Assembly: GCA_016205975.1 (NCBI GenBank)
Contig: JACQSK010000021.1
Span: forward strand, 133,572 to 197,571
Length of the DNA stretch: 64,000 nt
Direction: 5' to 3'
Source of the DNA: Candidatus Uhrbacteria bacterium
GTDB taxonomy: Bacteria; Patescibacteria; ABY1; SG8-24; GWF2-40-263
The translations under genes and the position numbers were made by a program. Every line of letters begins with the position of its first letter. Positions within the stretch are counted from its first letter, which is position 1. Under the pieces are notes generated by a model, which was not told the origin of the DNA, made no database searches, and saw nothing but the letters and a program-made list of their open reading frames with translations. Below, in pieces: positions 57,360 through 64,000 of this stretch.

Positions 57360-59168
57360 ATGGCCGACCGAGTCGTCTTCACATCCGTGACCTTCGGAAG
57401 GTTCAAGGCGCTCAGCCGGTTCTCGGTGCCCCTCCGCCGGACGAACATCCTCGTAGGTCCAAATAACGCGGGCAAATCTACCATCCTTTCCGCCTTTCGG
57501 GTGCTCGCGTCGGGGCTTAGAATCGCACGCTCGCGGTCGCCTGAGCCCATTCGAGTTGGATCGGAAACCCGACCGGGGTATCGACTACAGGCTTCCGAGC
57601 TGCCAATCTCCGTTGCGAATGTTCACACAGAGTATTCGGACGAACCATCGGAAGTCGTGTTTCGTCTGTCGGATGATACCAGACTCAAGTTGCACTTTCC
57701 CACGGACGGTGGTTGTATTCTGCTTGTATCGGCGGATGGCCGACCTCCCGCGGGTCCCTCCGAGTTCCGAAAACGTATCCCATGCACCGTAGGGACTGTT
57801 CCCACCTTGGGACCGCTTGAGGACGACGAGGTGCTCGTTCAAGAAGAGACCGTTCGGCGAGCCCTCACCAGCCATCGGGCTTCCCGCCACTTCCGCAACT
57901 ACTGGCGAAACTCACCCGGCCAGTTCTCAGAGTTTGCCGAGCTGATTTCCAAGACGTGGCCAGGGATGGCCGTGGAGCCGCCGACGCTCGACTACGGACT
58001 TGGCGGGGCCTACCTCCGCATGTTCTGCCTGGAGGAGCGGATACCGCGAGAGTTGTTCTGGGTGGGGTTCGGGTTTCAATCCTGGTGCCAATTGCTCACG
58101 CATGCACTTCGATGCCGTGGCGATACGCTTCTGGTCGTGGATGAACCCGAGATCTACTTGCATCCGGACGTGCAGCGAAGGCTCCTCAACGTGCTGCGCG
58201 AACTCGGGCCGGACATTCTTCTCGCCACTCATTCGGCAGAGATCATCTCGGACGCGGACCCCTCCGAACTGCTACTCGTCAACAAGCGGTATCGGTCAGC
58301 GAAGCGACTCTCGGACGTCGCCGGAGTGCAGGGGGCACTCGACGCGATTGGCTCGGCCCAGAATGTCACCCTCGCTCAACTCGCGAGGAACCGGAGGGTG
58401 TTCTTTGTCGAGGGAAACGACTTCACGGTCCTACGACGCTTTGCGAACAAGCTGAGACGCCACGACGTGGCGAATGGAACCGACTTCACCGTGGTCGCCA
58501 CCGGTGGATTTTCGAATTGGGAACGAGTCAGAGGAATGGCGTGGGGACTAGAGCGCACGATCGGCCATCAACTGCTTCTGGCCGGCGCCTTTGATCGGGA
58601 CTACCGCAGCCAGGAGGAAATCGCATATGTGAGCGGGGAGTTGGCCAAGCACTGCGCCTTCGTGCATATCCACGAAAGAAAGGAGATTGAGAACTACTTG
58701 CTTGACCTGCCAGTCCTCGAACGCGCCACGCAACGTGCGCTTCGCGACCGAGGGCGGCGAAGGGGGGCAGATGAAACGATGCCTGCGGTCGATATAGCGA
58801 AGCTTCTCACAGATATTACCGACTCCATGCATAGCGACACGCTCGCGCAGTATATCGCTCGTCGGCAGGAGTTCCGCTCCCGAGGGCGGGAGGACAAGTC
58901 AGCGGTCGTAGGAGCGACCGTCTCCTGGTTTGAGGCGCAGTGGCGGACCTTGGATACCCGCCTTCAGATCGTCTCTGGCAAGGCAGTTCTGCGCGCGCTC
59001 AACGGCAGCCTTCAGTCGCTCGCGAAGGTCAATCTCACCGTAGCGATGATCGTGGACGAGTTTCACATTGAAGAGATCCCAGCGGACATTCTGACATTGC
59101 TCGACCTTCTCGATCGGTACCGACGCACTACGGTCATTGAGGAGACTGACGAGGTTGAGGATGAGTAA
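57360..59168 (+). CDS. OLD-like AAA-TOPRIM protein, 602 aa
   Basis: ATG 57360 chosen since the upstream frame is junk. ATPase part: RRTNILVGPNNAGKSTILSAF (Walker A), then LLVVDEPEIYLHPD (Walker B/signature, typical of SMC/ABC-like AAA_15/21) and ATHSAEIIS (H-loop). TOPRIM part from about 350: VFFVEGNDFTVLRRF (Glu) and GAFDRDYRS (DxD), then an alpha region. This is the OLD family arrangement, known in phage defence (for example P2 OLD and Gabija GajA). No UvrD-like helicase (GajB) follows, so it is a stand-alone OLD-like enzyme. It sits just before the Xis/Int genes, as cargo. Confidence 0.82.
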   Translation: MADRVVFTSVTFGRFKALSRFSVPLRRTNILVGPNNAGKSTILSAFRVLASGLRIARSRSPEPIRVGSETRPGYRLQASELPISVANVHTEYSDEPSEVVFRLSDDTRLKLHFPTDGGCILLVSADGRPPAGPSEFRKRIPCTVGTVPTLGPLEDDEVLVQEETVRRALTSHRASRHFRNYWRNSPGQFSEFAELISKTWPGMAVEPPTLDYGLGGAYLRMFCLEERIPRELFWVGFGFQSWCQLLTHALRCRGDTLLVVDEPEIYLHPDVQRRLLNVLRELGPDILLATHSAEIISDADPSELLLVNKRYRSAKRLSDVAGVQGALDAIGSAQNVTLAQLARNRRVFFVEGNDFTVLRRFANKLRRHDVANGTDFTVVATGGFSNWERVRGMAWGLERTIGHQLLLAGAFDRDYRSQEEIAYVSGELAKHCAFVHIHERKEIENYLLDLPVLERATQRALRDRGRRRGADETMPAVDIAKLLTDITDSMHSDTLAQYIARRQEFRSRGREDKSAVVGATVSWFEAQWRTLDTRLQIVSGKAVLRALNGSLQSLAKVNLTVAMIVDEFHIEEIPADILTLLDLLDRYRRTTVIEETDEVEDE

Positions 59169-59217
59169 TGTTCCCGCGCCATTCAGCCTTTCGACCTCGG
59201 CGGCTACCTTCGGGCTG

Positions 59218-59237
59218 CTGTTTCACCGGTGAAACAG
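59218..59237. repeat. 20-bp palindrome with GTTTCACCGGTGAAAC core
   Basis: CTGTTTCACCGGTGAAACAG, perfect. It lies in the 258-base spacer between the OLD-like gene and xis, the only strictly intergenic copy of this variant. Confidence 0.9.
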
Positions 59238-59426
59238 GGACCCCACGGTCCCCTCGGACCCGCTCCCCACCCTCGTCCGCCCATGGGACGATGACGCCAA
59301 CGGGAGGCAATTGGAATCGATCTTCGACTCCGTGCTACCGTGGCAGCGTTGCCCAGGGGACACGCCGACGATGTACACGTCGGCCCCTCCCGGCCGTTGC
59401 TCCTTACAAACTAACAACGGATTTAT

Positions 59427-59663
59427 ATGATGCCATCTCAGCATCAAGGAGCGGCTCCGTTTTCTCTACTCAAGCCAGAGGAGGCGGCAGAACGCCTCAA
59501 CGTCTCCCGCACGACCCTGTACCGGATGGTCGACCGCCGCGCGATCGCGGTGTATCGCATAGGAGGCGTCCTGCGATTTTCACTCACAGACATCGAGGCC
59601 AGCGCGCGACGCTTCGAAGCCAATAACCCCACCACGTATGGCCGTCCGCAGGCTTCGCAATAA
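59427..59663 (+). CDS. xis: Excisionase-type HTH protein, 78 aa
   Basis: HTH_17/MerR-like winged helix: LLKPEEAAERLNVSRTTLYRMVDRR, then AVYRIGGVLRFSLTDIE. Overlaps int by 26 bases. Expected to help the integrase excise the element. Confidence 0.78.
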   Translation: MMPSQHQGAAPFSLLKPEEAAERLNVSRTTLYRMVDRRAIAVYRIGGVLRFSLTDIEASARRFEANNPTTYGRPQASQ

Positions 59664-60726
59664 ATGGTGGGTTGATATTCGCCACGACTTCACCCGCTAC
59701 CGCAAGAAGAGCCCGCTCAATACACGGGAGGGCGCCCTGCTCTACGAGGCCACGCTTCGAAAACGCCTCGCGGCCGGCGAGCCGGTGGTTGCGCCCAAGC
59801 AGGAGAACGGTCGGACGTTCGCCGAGTTCGCGAGGGAATGGTTCGAGACGTACGTGAAGGTGAACAACAAGCTGAGTGAGCAGAGGAGCAAGGCGTATAT
59901 CTTGTCCGCCCACCTGGTTCCCTGCCTGGGACATCTCCTCCTGCGCGACCTGAACACGAGGCACTTCGAGCTACTCAAAGGGAAGATGAGCGAAGCGGGG
60001 CTTTCCGCCAAGACGATGAACAACGTGCTCGCGGTGTTGCATCGCTGCCTCGCGTGCGCCGTCGACTGGGGTCAGCTCGCCCAGGCGCCGCGCAGCACAT
60101 GGCTCAAATGCCAGCCAACTCCGCCACGCTTCCTCGGACCGGAGGAGCAAGAGCGGTTGCTGGCCGCCACTACGTCCGAGTGGCGCCTTCCGATCCTCCT
60201 CGCGCTGGAGACCGGACTGCGATGGGGGGAGATCGCGGCGCTACGGTGGGAGTCAATCGACTTCCACGGGCGGCAGCTGACGGTGGAGCGCGCCCTCTCC
60301 CGGGAAGTCCTCTCGTCGACGAAGACGCACCAGGTTCGGCATGTCCCCGTGCCCGAGGACCTGGTCGAGATTCTCCGTGGCACTCCGACGAGGACCGGCT
60401 TCGTCTTCGGCTCGGCTCCAGAATCCCCAATGAACTATCGATGCGCCAGGACAGCCTTGCGGAACACCTGCAAGCGTGCAGGGCTGCCCATGTTCGGGTG
60501 GCACGTGTTGCGCCACACCTACGCCTCCACGCTCGCGCGTGCGGGCGTCCCGCTCTACACCATCCAGAAGGTGCTCGGCCACTCGACGCCGCTCATGACG
60601 CAGCGGTACGCGCACCTCGCTCCCGACAGCCTCCGCGAGGCCGCCGCCGTCTTCGATCGCATGTTCAGCGCACCAGGGCAACCAGTGGGCACCGAGCCCG
60701 CCCGCTCCCTGCCACAGCTCGCATGA
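59638..60726 (+). CDS. int: Tyrosine site-specific integrase, 362 aa
   Basis: ATG 59638. AP2/arm-like N-terminus, core-binding domain (about 60-150), catalytic part with GLRWGEIAALRW (Arg I), HVLRHTYAST (HxxR), LGHSTPLMTQRYAHL (His/Trp position and Tyr nucleophile). The gene points toward and ends 48 bases from tRNA-Gly(UCC), the probable target. Unrelated in detail to the integrase at 20573. Confidence 0.92.
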   Translation: MAVRRLRNKWWVDIRHDFTRYRKKSPLNTREGALLYEATLRKRLAAGEPVVAPKQENGRTFAEFAREWFETYVKVNNKLSEQRSKAYILSAHLVPCLGHLLLRDLNTRHFELLKGKMSEAGLSAKTMNNVLAVLHRCLACAVDWGQLAQAPRSTWLKCQPTPPRFLGPEEQERLLAATTSEWRLPILLALETGLRWGEIAALRWESIDFHGRQLTVERALSREVLSSTKTHQVRHVPVPEDLVEILRGTPTRTGFVFGSAPESPMNYRCARTALRNTCKRAGLPMFGWHVLRHTYASTLARAGVPLYTIQKVLGHSTPLMTQRYAHLAPDSLREAAAVFDRMFSAPGQPVGTEPARSLPQLA

Positions 60727-60744
60727 GACAGCTCATTTCAACAG

Positions 60745-60768
60745 CAAAAGCGCCACTTGCGTGGCGCT
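60745..60768 (-). terminator. Terminator of the tRNA cluster
   Basis: On the minus strand AGCGCCAC-GCAA-GTGGCGCT then TTTTGC, six bases after tRNA-Gly. Confidence 0.75.
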
Positions 60769-60773
60769 CCTGG

Positions 60774-60848
60774 TGGAGCGGGTAGCGGGAGTCGAACCCG
60801 CATCATCAGTTTGGAAAACTGAGATAATAACCGCTATACGATACCCGC
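60774..60848 (-). tRNA. tRNA-Gly(UCC)
   Basis: 75 bases with encoded CCA. Acceptor GCGGGTA/TACCCGC, anticodon loop TTTCCAA (TCC), T-loop TTCGACT. It borders the integrase gene and may be its attachment site. Confidence 0.93.
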
Positions 60849-60853
60849 ACGTA

Positions 60854-60929
60854 TGGTCGGGCCGACAGGGCTCGAACCTGCGGCCTCCTGGTCCCAAACC
60901 AGGCGCTCTACCTACTGAGCTACGGCCCG
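60854..60929 (-). tRNA. tRNA-Pro(UGG)
   Basis: 76 bases with CCA; acceptor CGGGCCG/CGGCCCG, anticodon loop TTTGGGA (TGG). It differs clearly from the tRNA-Pro fragment at 19780. Confidence 0.93.
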
Positions 60930-61052
60930 ATAATGGCGAGACTGTAACACGCGAGCTGCTTTATTGGCAAGCGTTCCGACGTCGGGCCTGTACCCGTTCG
61001 TTCAATCCTGGCTCTGAAATGAAATACAGCCACCAAGCAGTGACTGTATTTC

Positions 61053-61127
<75 letters not shown>

Positions 61128-61175
61128 ATTTTGGTTGTTGCTGGCCGAAGACCGTGAGCGGTCGTCTACAACGGC

Positions 61176-61242
61176 CCTTCGACTCGCTTCGCTCGCTCAG
61201 GACATTCGACTACCGTCATAAAAAACACAACGGTAGTCGAAT
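61176..61242. repeat. REP-like repeat and 13-bp inverted repeat
   Basis: CCTTCGACTCGCTTCGCTCGCTCAGG-type block (61176-61204 region) is a short intergenic repeat I recall from many candidate-phyla-radiation and related metagenome assemblies. It is followed by ATTCGACTACCGT...ACGGTAGTCGAAT (61204-61242), a clear hairpin between tRNA-Phe and tRNA-Ile. Confidence 0.6.
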
Positions 61243-61318
61243 GGTGGGCGTGGGAGGACTCGAACCTCCGACCTTTACATTATCAGTGTAACGCTCTAAC
61301 CACCTGAGCTACACGCCC
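61242..61318 (-). tRNA. tRNA-Ile(GAU)
   Basis: 77 bases with CCA; acceptor GGGCGTG/CACGCCC, anticodon loop CTGATAA (GAT). Confidence 0.93.
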
Positions 61319-61331
61319 GAAATACGGCGGT

Positions 61332-61360
61332 ACTATAACAAAGCACTCTTTGACTGACAA
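61332..61360 (-). promoter_or_regulatory. tRNA operon promoter
   Basis: -35 TTGTCA (61360-61355), 17 bases, -10 TATAGT (61337-61332), 13 bases before tRNA-Ile. Confidence 0.75.
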
Positions 61361-61384
61361 GGGGATTTCGTGGAGCACGAGGGA

Positions 61385-61413
61385 TTGACAATGAGCCGCT
61401 TTTATCCTAACCT
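61385..61413 (+). promoter_or_regulatory. Promoter of the 135-aa gene
   Basis: -35 TTGACA, 17 bases, -10 TAACCT; start would fall near the GTG at 61420, suggesting a leaderless mRNA. Confidence 0.5.
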
Positions 61414-61419
61414 TTCGTC

Positions 61420-61827
61420 GTGAGGGAGGCTCTTCTGGAAGACTTCAATCTGTCAGAGTTGATTGCAAAGGCTATTCAAAGGAATAGCCGAAAGGCTCTC
61501 ACGGAGGAAACAGGCTTTACCTCCAGTCAGATCACCGCGATGGTCAGGGGACAGTTTCCCACCCTGAATGATGGAGGACGCAAGGGGGCAAAGCAGGACG
61601 ACCGATACGTGAGGCTTGCGAAGTTCCTGTCGCTTCCGGACACGGACACGTTTGTTGGTTGGGTTCACGAGCATCAGGATGGCCTGACCCGCACAACCAA
61701 CAACATGGAACTCACAGTGAGCATCAAAGACGGACGTATCCGTGTAGATGTTCCTGCGCTGTTTGAGAGGAGTCTGGTTTTTGAGGTAAATCACAGACGA
61801 GTGAGTGTGCAAGTCACGAAGCTCTAG
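61420..61827 (+). CDS. Hypothetical protein, 135 aa
   Basis: GTG 61420. The first 70 residues look like an HTH-type domain (LSELIAKAIQRNSRKALTEETGFTSSQITAMVRG); the rest is a small beta unit (MELTVSIKDGRIRVDVPAL; 'LVFEVNHRRVSVQV'). Composition matches the tRNA/rRNA tail, not the upstream 60 kb. A terminator follows at once. Confidence 0.6.
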   Translation: MREALLEDFNLSELIAKAIQRNSRKALTEETGFTSSQITAMVRGQFPTLNDGGRKGAKQDDRYVRLAKFLSLPDTDTFVGWVHEHQDGLTRTTNNMELTVSIKDGRIRVDVPALFERSLVFEVNHRRVSVQVTKL

Positions 61828-61830
61828 CAT

Positions 61831-61857
61831 TCCGCGCCCCACGCCGCGCGGATTTTT
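61831..61857 (+). terminator. Terminator of the 135-aa gene
   Basis: TCCGCGC/GCGCGGA stem and TTTTT. Confidence 0.8.
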
Positions 61858-61888
61858 CGTTGAATGGATGATCATCGGTCATCACAAC

Positions 61889-61917
61889 CAAAAACCCCCG
61901 CCGTGAGGCGCGGGTTC
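61889..61917 (-). terminator. Possible rRNA terminator
   Basis: Minus-strand GC hairpin (CCCGCGCC/GGCGGGGG with a bulge) followed by TTTTTGG, 160 bases after the 16S 3' end. Confidence 0.5.
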
Positions 61918-62123
61918 AGTTTTCAAACCTTATCTGCTGTGTGATTGCAACGTTTCCCTTTTCTGCGCCTGGCCTTTAAGCCAGACTGTTCTGATCAATA
62001 GCCCCTTCGATTTCTCTCGGGGACGTGTTTGATCTCGACCTAGGAACGTGTCCCGACCGAGGTCAGGAGATATCCCTAAAAAGGAGGTGATCCACCCACA
62101 GCTTCCGCTACGGGTGCCTTGTT

Positions 62124-62935
62124 CTGTTATTCCACGGATTACTCCGGGCATGGACTATATCTTCACCCTCGTGTTTGTGAGGGGCCGACGTGTAGTCTCT
62201 ACAGGGCTTATCAATTTGTATGTGAGAATCGGTAGGATATAAGGCCTCATGATAGTTGTCATGTGACCAGACGATGCCGATTGGACATACAGACGCCACC
62301 CAGATTTATCTTTCTGTAAGGAGACATGATTGATGGCGAAATTCGCCGAGAGGCAATCTTTGAGACGTTCAGTTTCATTTTTAGTGAAACACTGCGTGTT
62401 CAAAATTAACCCATCGTTTCGATTTTTCGATCCATCATCCATGAACCATACAGTCAAGGAAAGTGGATCCCTCAAGAGAGATTCAATTTTCATTGGGACG
62501 ATCTTTCGGCGAATCTCGTAGAAGAGATCACCGAGGACCGTAAGTTCTGGATGACTAATGGTCTTGAACATCCACGAGCGGTTCCATTTCTGGAACTTCG
62601 GAGGAGTTAAGACAAACGATTTGAGGCATTCGTACTTCCAAAAGACATAGTCACGTTGCGCGTCACAATGTTCGATTTTTAATCGGAGGTTCTTTTTAGA
62701 TGAGGTCTCAACGAGACTGCCATCTCCAAGAAGTGTTCCGATCAAGATCGAGCGTTGTAAGTCAGTGAGATGCACTGACTGACGCATGAGGTGATATTCT
62801 TTTCGGTTTGCCATAACCGTTAAAAGCTTCCCTCGGTATTACCCTCTCCGGGAGAGGAGATAGGGCTTCACCGATATAGTCAGATTTGTTCATCAACATT
62901 ACTGTCGAGAGTCGCAACAAAGTGAGATTCACTCT
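62124..62935 (-). other. Group I intron in 16S rRNA, 812 nt
   Basis: Exons AAGTCGT and AACAAGG rejoin to the universal AAGTCGTAACAAGG, placing the insertion after E. coli U1498. The 5' exon ends in U and the intron ends in G. The internal guide GCGACT (62910-62915) pairs with exon AGTCGT with the required U-G wobble. R (AGAGACTACACG) and S (AAGATATAGTCC) core elements flank the 3' end of the endonuclease frame. Confidence 0.9.
62155..62814 (-). CDS. LAGLIDADG homing endonuclease, 219 aa
   Basis: Two dodecapeptide motifs: ILIGTLLGDGSL (residue 24 on) and LTVWFMDDGSK (about 118), so a single-chain enzyme with the two catalytic Asp present. Lys/Asn-rich and AT-biased codons match mobile introns. 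Its C-terminal codons (RRPLTNTRVKI) overlap the R-S core of the intron. It is expected to cut intron-less 16S genes at the insertion site. Confidence 0.92.
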   Translation of the reverse strand: MANRKEYHLMRQSVHLTDLQRSILIGTLLGDGSLVETSSKKNLRLKIEHCDAQRDYVFWKYECLKSFVLTPPKFQKWNRSWMFKTISHPELTVLGDLFYEIRRKIVPMKIESLLRDPLSLTVWFMDDGSKNRNDGLILNTQCFTKNETERLKDCLSANFAINHVSLQKDKSGWRLYVQSASSGHMTTIMRPYILPILTYKLISPVETTRRPLTNTRVKI

Positions 62936-64000
62936 ACGACTTAGTCCCTGTCATTAGTCCTACCTTCCGCCGCCCTACGGCGACGTTCGGGTATTACCAA
63001 CTCCCTTGACTTGACGGGCGGTGAGTACAAGATCCGAGAACGTATTCACGGCCACGTAGCTGATTGGCCGTTACTAGCGATTCCAACTTCATGAAGTCGA
63101 GTTGCAGACTTCAATCTGAACTGAGACCAGTTTTGTGGGATTGGCTCCATCTTGCGATTTGGCAGCCCATTGTACTGGCCATTGTAGCGCGCGTGTTGCC
63201 CTGGACGTAAGGGCCATGCTGATTTGACGTCATCCTCTCCTTCCTCCCTCTTACGAGGGCAGTCTCCTGTGACACATGTAACACAGGACAAGGGTTGCGC
63301 TCGTTACCCCACTTAAGGGAACAGCTCACGCCACGAGCTGACGACAACCATGCAGCACCTAGATAGCACCTTCGAAAGCGGCCATCCTTTCGGACGGCTT
63401 GCAGCTATCTTTCAAGCCCAGGTAAGGTTCCTCGCTTAGCATCGAATTAAACCGCACGCTCCACCGCTTGTGCGGATCCCCGTCTATTCCTTTATGTTTT
63501 AAGCTTGCGCTCGTACTCCACAGGCGGGATGCTTAACGCGTTAGCTTGGTTAAACGGCTCCGAGAGGGTCGATACTCCCGAAACCTAGCATCCATCGTTT
63601 ACGGCGTGGACTACTGAGGTATCTAATCTCATTCGCTCCCCACGCTTTCGTCCCTCAGTGTCAGGAATGTACTAGCAGATTGCTTTCGCCTTTGGTGTTC
63701 TTGCCGATATTAACGCATTTTACCGCTACACCGGCAATTCCATCTGCCTCTTCCATCCTCGAGTCTTGAAGTATCACGCGCGGCCTTCGGGTTGAGCCCG
63801 AAGATTTAACGCATGACTTTCAAAACCACCTACGGACCCTTTACGCCCAATAAATCCGGATAACGCTTGAGGTCTCTGTATTACCGCTGCTGCTGGCACA
63901 GAGTTAGCAACCTCTTATTCATCAGGTACCATCGCAAGTTTTTCCCTGATAAAAGCAGTTTACACCCCGAAGGGCTTCTTCCTGCACGCGGCGTCGCTCC

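Larger units (their letters stand above)
62079..64000 (-). rRNA. rrs: 16S rRNA, 5' part beyond window, interrupted by an intron
   Basis: The 3' end holds GGATCACCTCCTTT (anti-Shine-Dalgarno). The visible part begins near E. coli position 385 (GACGCCGCGTG). Conserved blocks are recognisable: CAGCAGC near 63880, ACCGCCCGTCAAGTCAAGG near 63010 and GTCGTAACAAGG, split by the intron. Many conserved positions deviate from common bacteria (such as CAACTCTGTGCCAGC-type and GATTAGATACCTCAGTAG wording), in keeping with a candidate-phyla-radiation lineage. No 23S or tRNA follows within 160 bases, so the operon is split. Confidence 0.92.

Noticed and set aside
60854..60929. tRNA-Pro(UGG) as partner of the 19780 scar
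   Set aside because: The two 3' halves differ throughout the T-stem and acceptor, so they are not att copies of each other.

Overview
The first 60.7 kb is very GC-rich by eye, with long ORFs on both strands and many ATGA/GTGA gene overlaps. Its cell-envelope and signalling genes (a lipoprotein combining MopE-type Cys/Asp repeats with a seven-repeat FG-GAP propeller, PilZ, GGDEF and EAL proteins) resemble uncultured Myxococcota and other former Deltaproteobacteria. From about 60.73 kb the composition falls sharply. The last 3.3 kb carries four tRNA genes, one small ORF and most of a 16S rRNA gene that holds a group I intron with a LAGLIDADG endonuclease. Its intron, wording and intergenic repeats resemble candidate-phyla-radiation genomes. 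The switch lies right after a tyrosine integrase gene and beside tRNA-Gly(UCC), so the window is either a large high-GC element integrated in a different host or a chimeric assembly; the sequence alone cannot decide.

Layout. 1-2.8 kb: small beta-rich proteins of unknown role and one gene cut by the window edge. 3.0-4.6 kb: a ParB-HTH-like gene followed by an array of perfect palindromes and tiny ORFs. 4.6-10.4 kb: c-di-GMP signalling (two PilZ proteins, REC-GGDEF-EAL, membrane GGDEF) and a tandem-HTH protein. 10.9-19.6 kb: DUF6338-like protein, caspase/hydrolase fusion with a membrane pYEATS partner, large lipoprotein, and a cluster of membrane-anchored small proteins including an LRAT-like thiol enzyme. 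19.8-32.9 kb: an integrative-element module bounded on the left by a tRNA-Pro 3' fragment, with integrase, an HTH partner, and a long leftward operon that runs from a SorC-type divergent promoter through a complete ubiquitin-like conjugation set (E1, Ubl, E2, JAB) into membrane proteins, a VirD4/TraG-like ATPase, a zinc-ribbon membrane protein and a replication-relaxation-like protein. 32.9-44.8 kb: accessory genes (HEPN-like proteins, P-loop protein, Mrr nuclease, PD-(D/E)XK nuclease plus annealing-like protein, trypsin-like protease next to a Ser/Thr kinase, RadC). 44.8-51.3 kb: a rightward operon with a putative attenuator leader, XRE regulator, RuvC-like and replication-relaxation-like proteins, mini zinc proteins, a DUF932-like protein and a degenerate RadC. 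51.7-59.2 kb: radical SAM operon with a J-domain protein, second ParB-HTH-like gene, treble-clef mini protein and an OLD-like AAA-TOPRIM protein. 59.4-60.7 kb: Xis and Int beside tRNA-Gly.

Two signals stand out. The first is the E1-Ubl-E2-JAB operon fused in transcription to a conjugation-type ATPase module. The second is a dispersed family of perfect 16-bp palindromes of the form GTT-N5-N5'-AAC whose inner arms differ between sites but stay self-complementary; they occur both between and inside genes from 3.7 to 59.2 kb and none was seen in the rRNA/tRNA tail.
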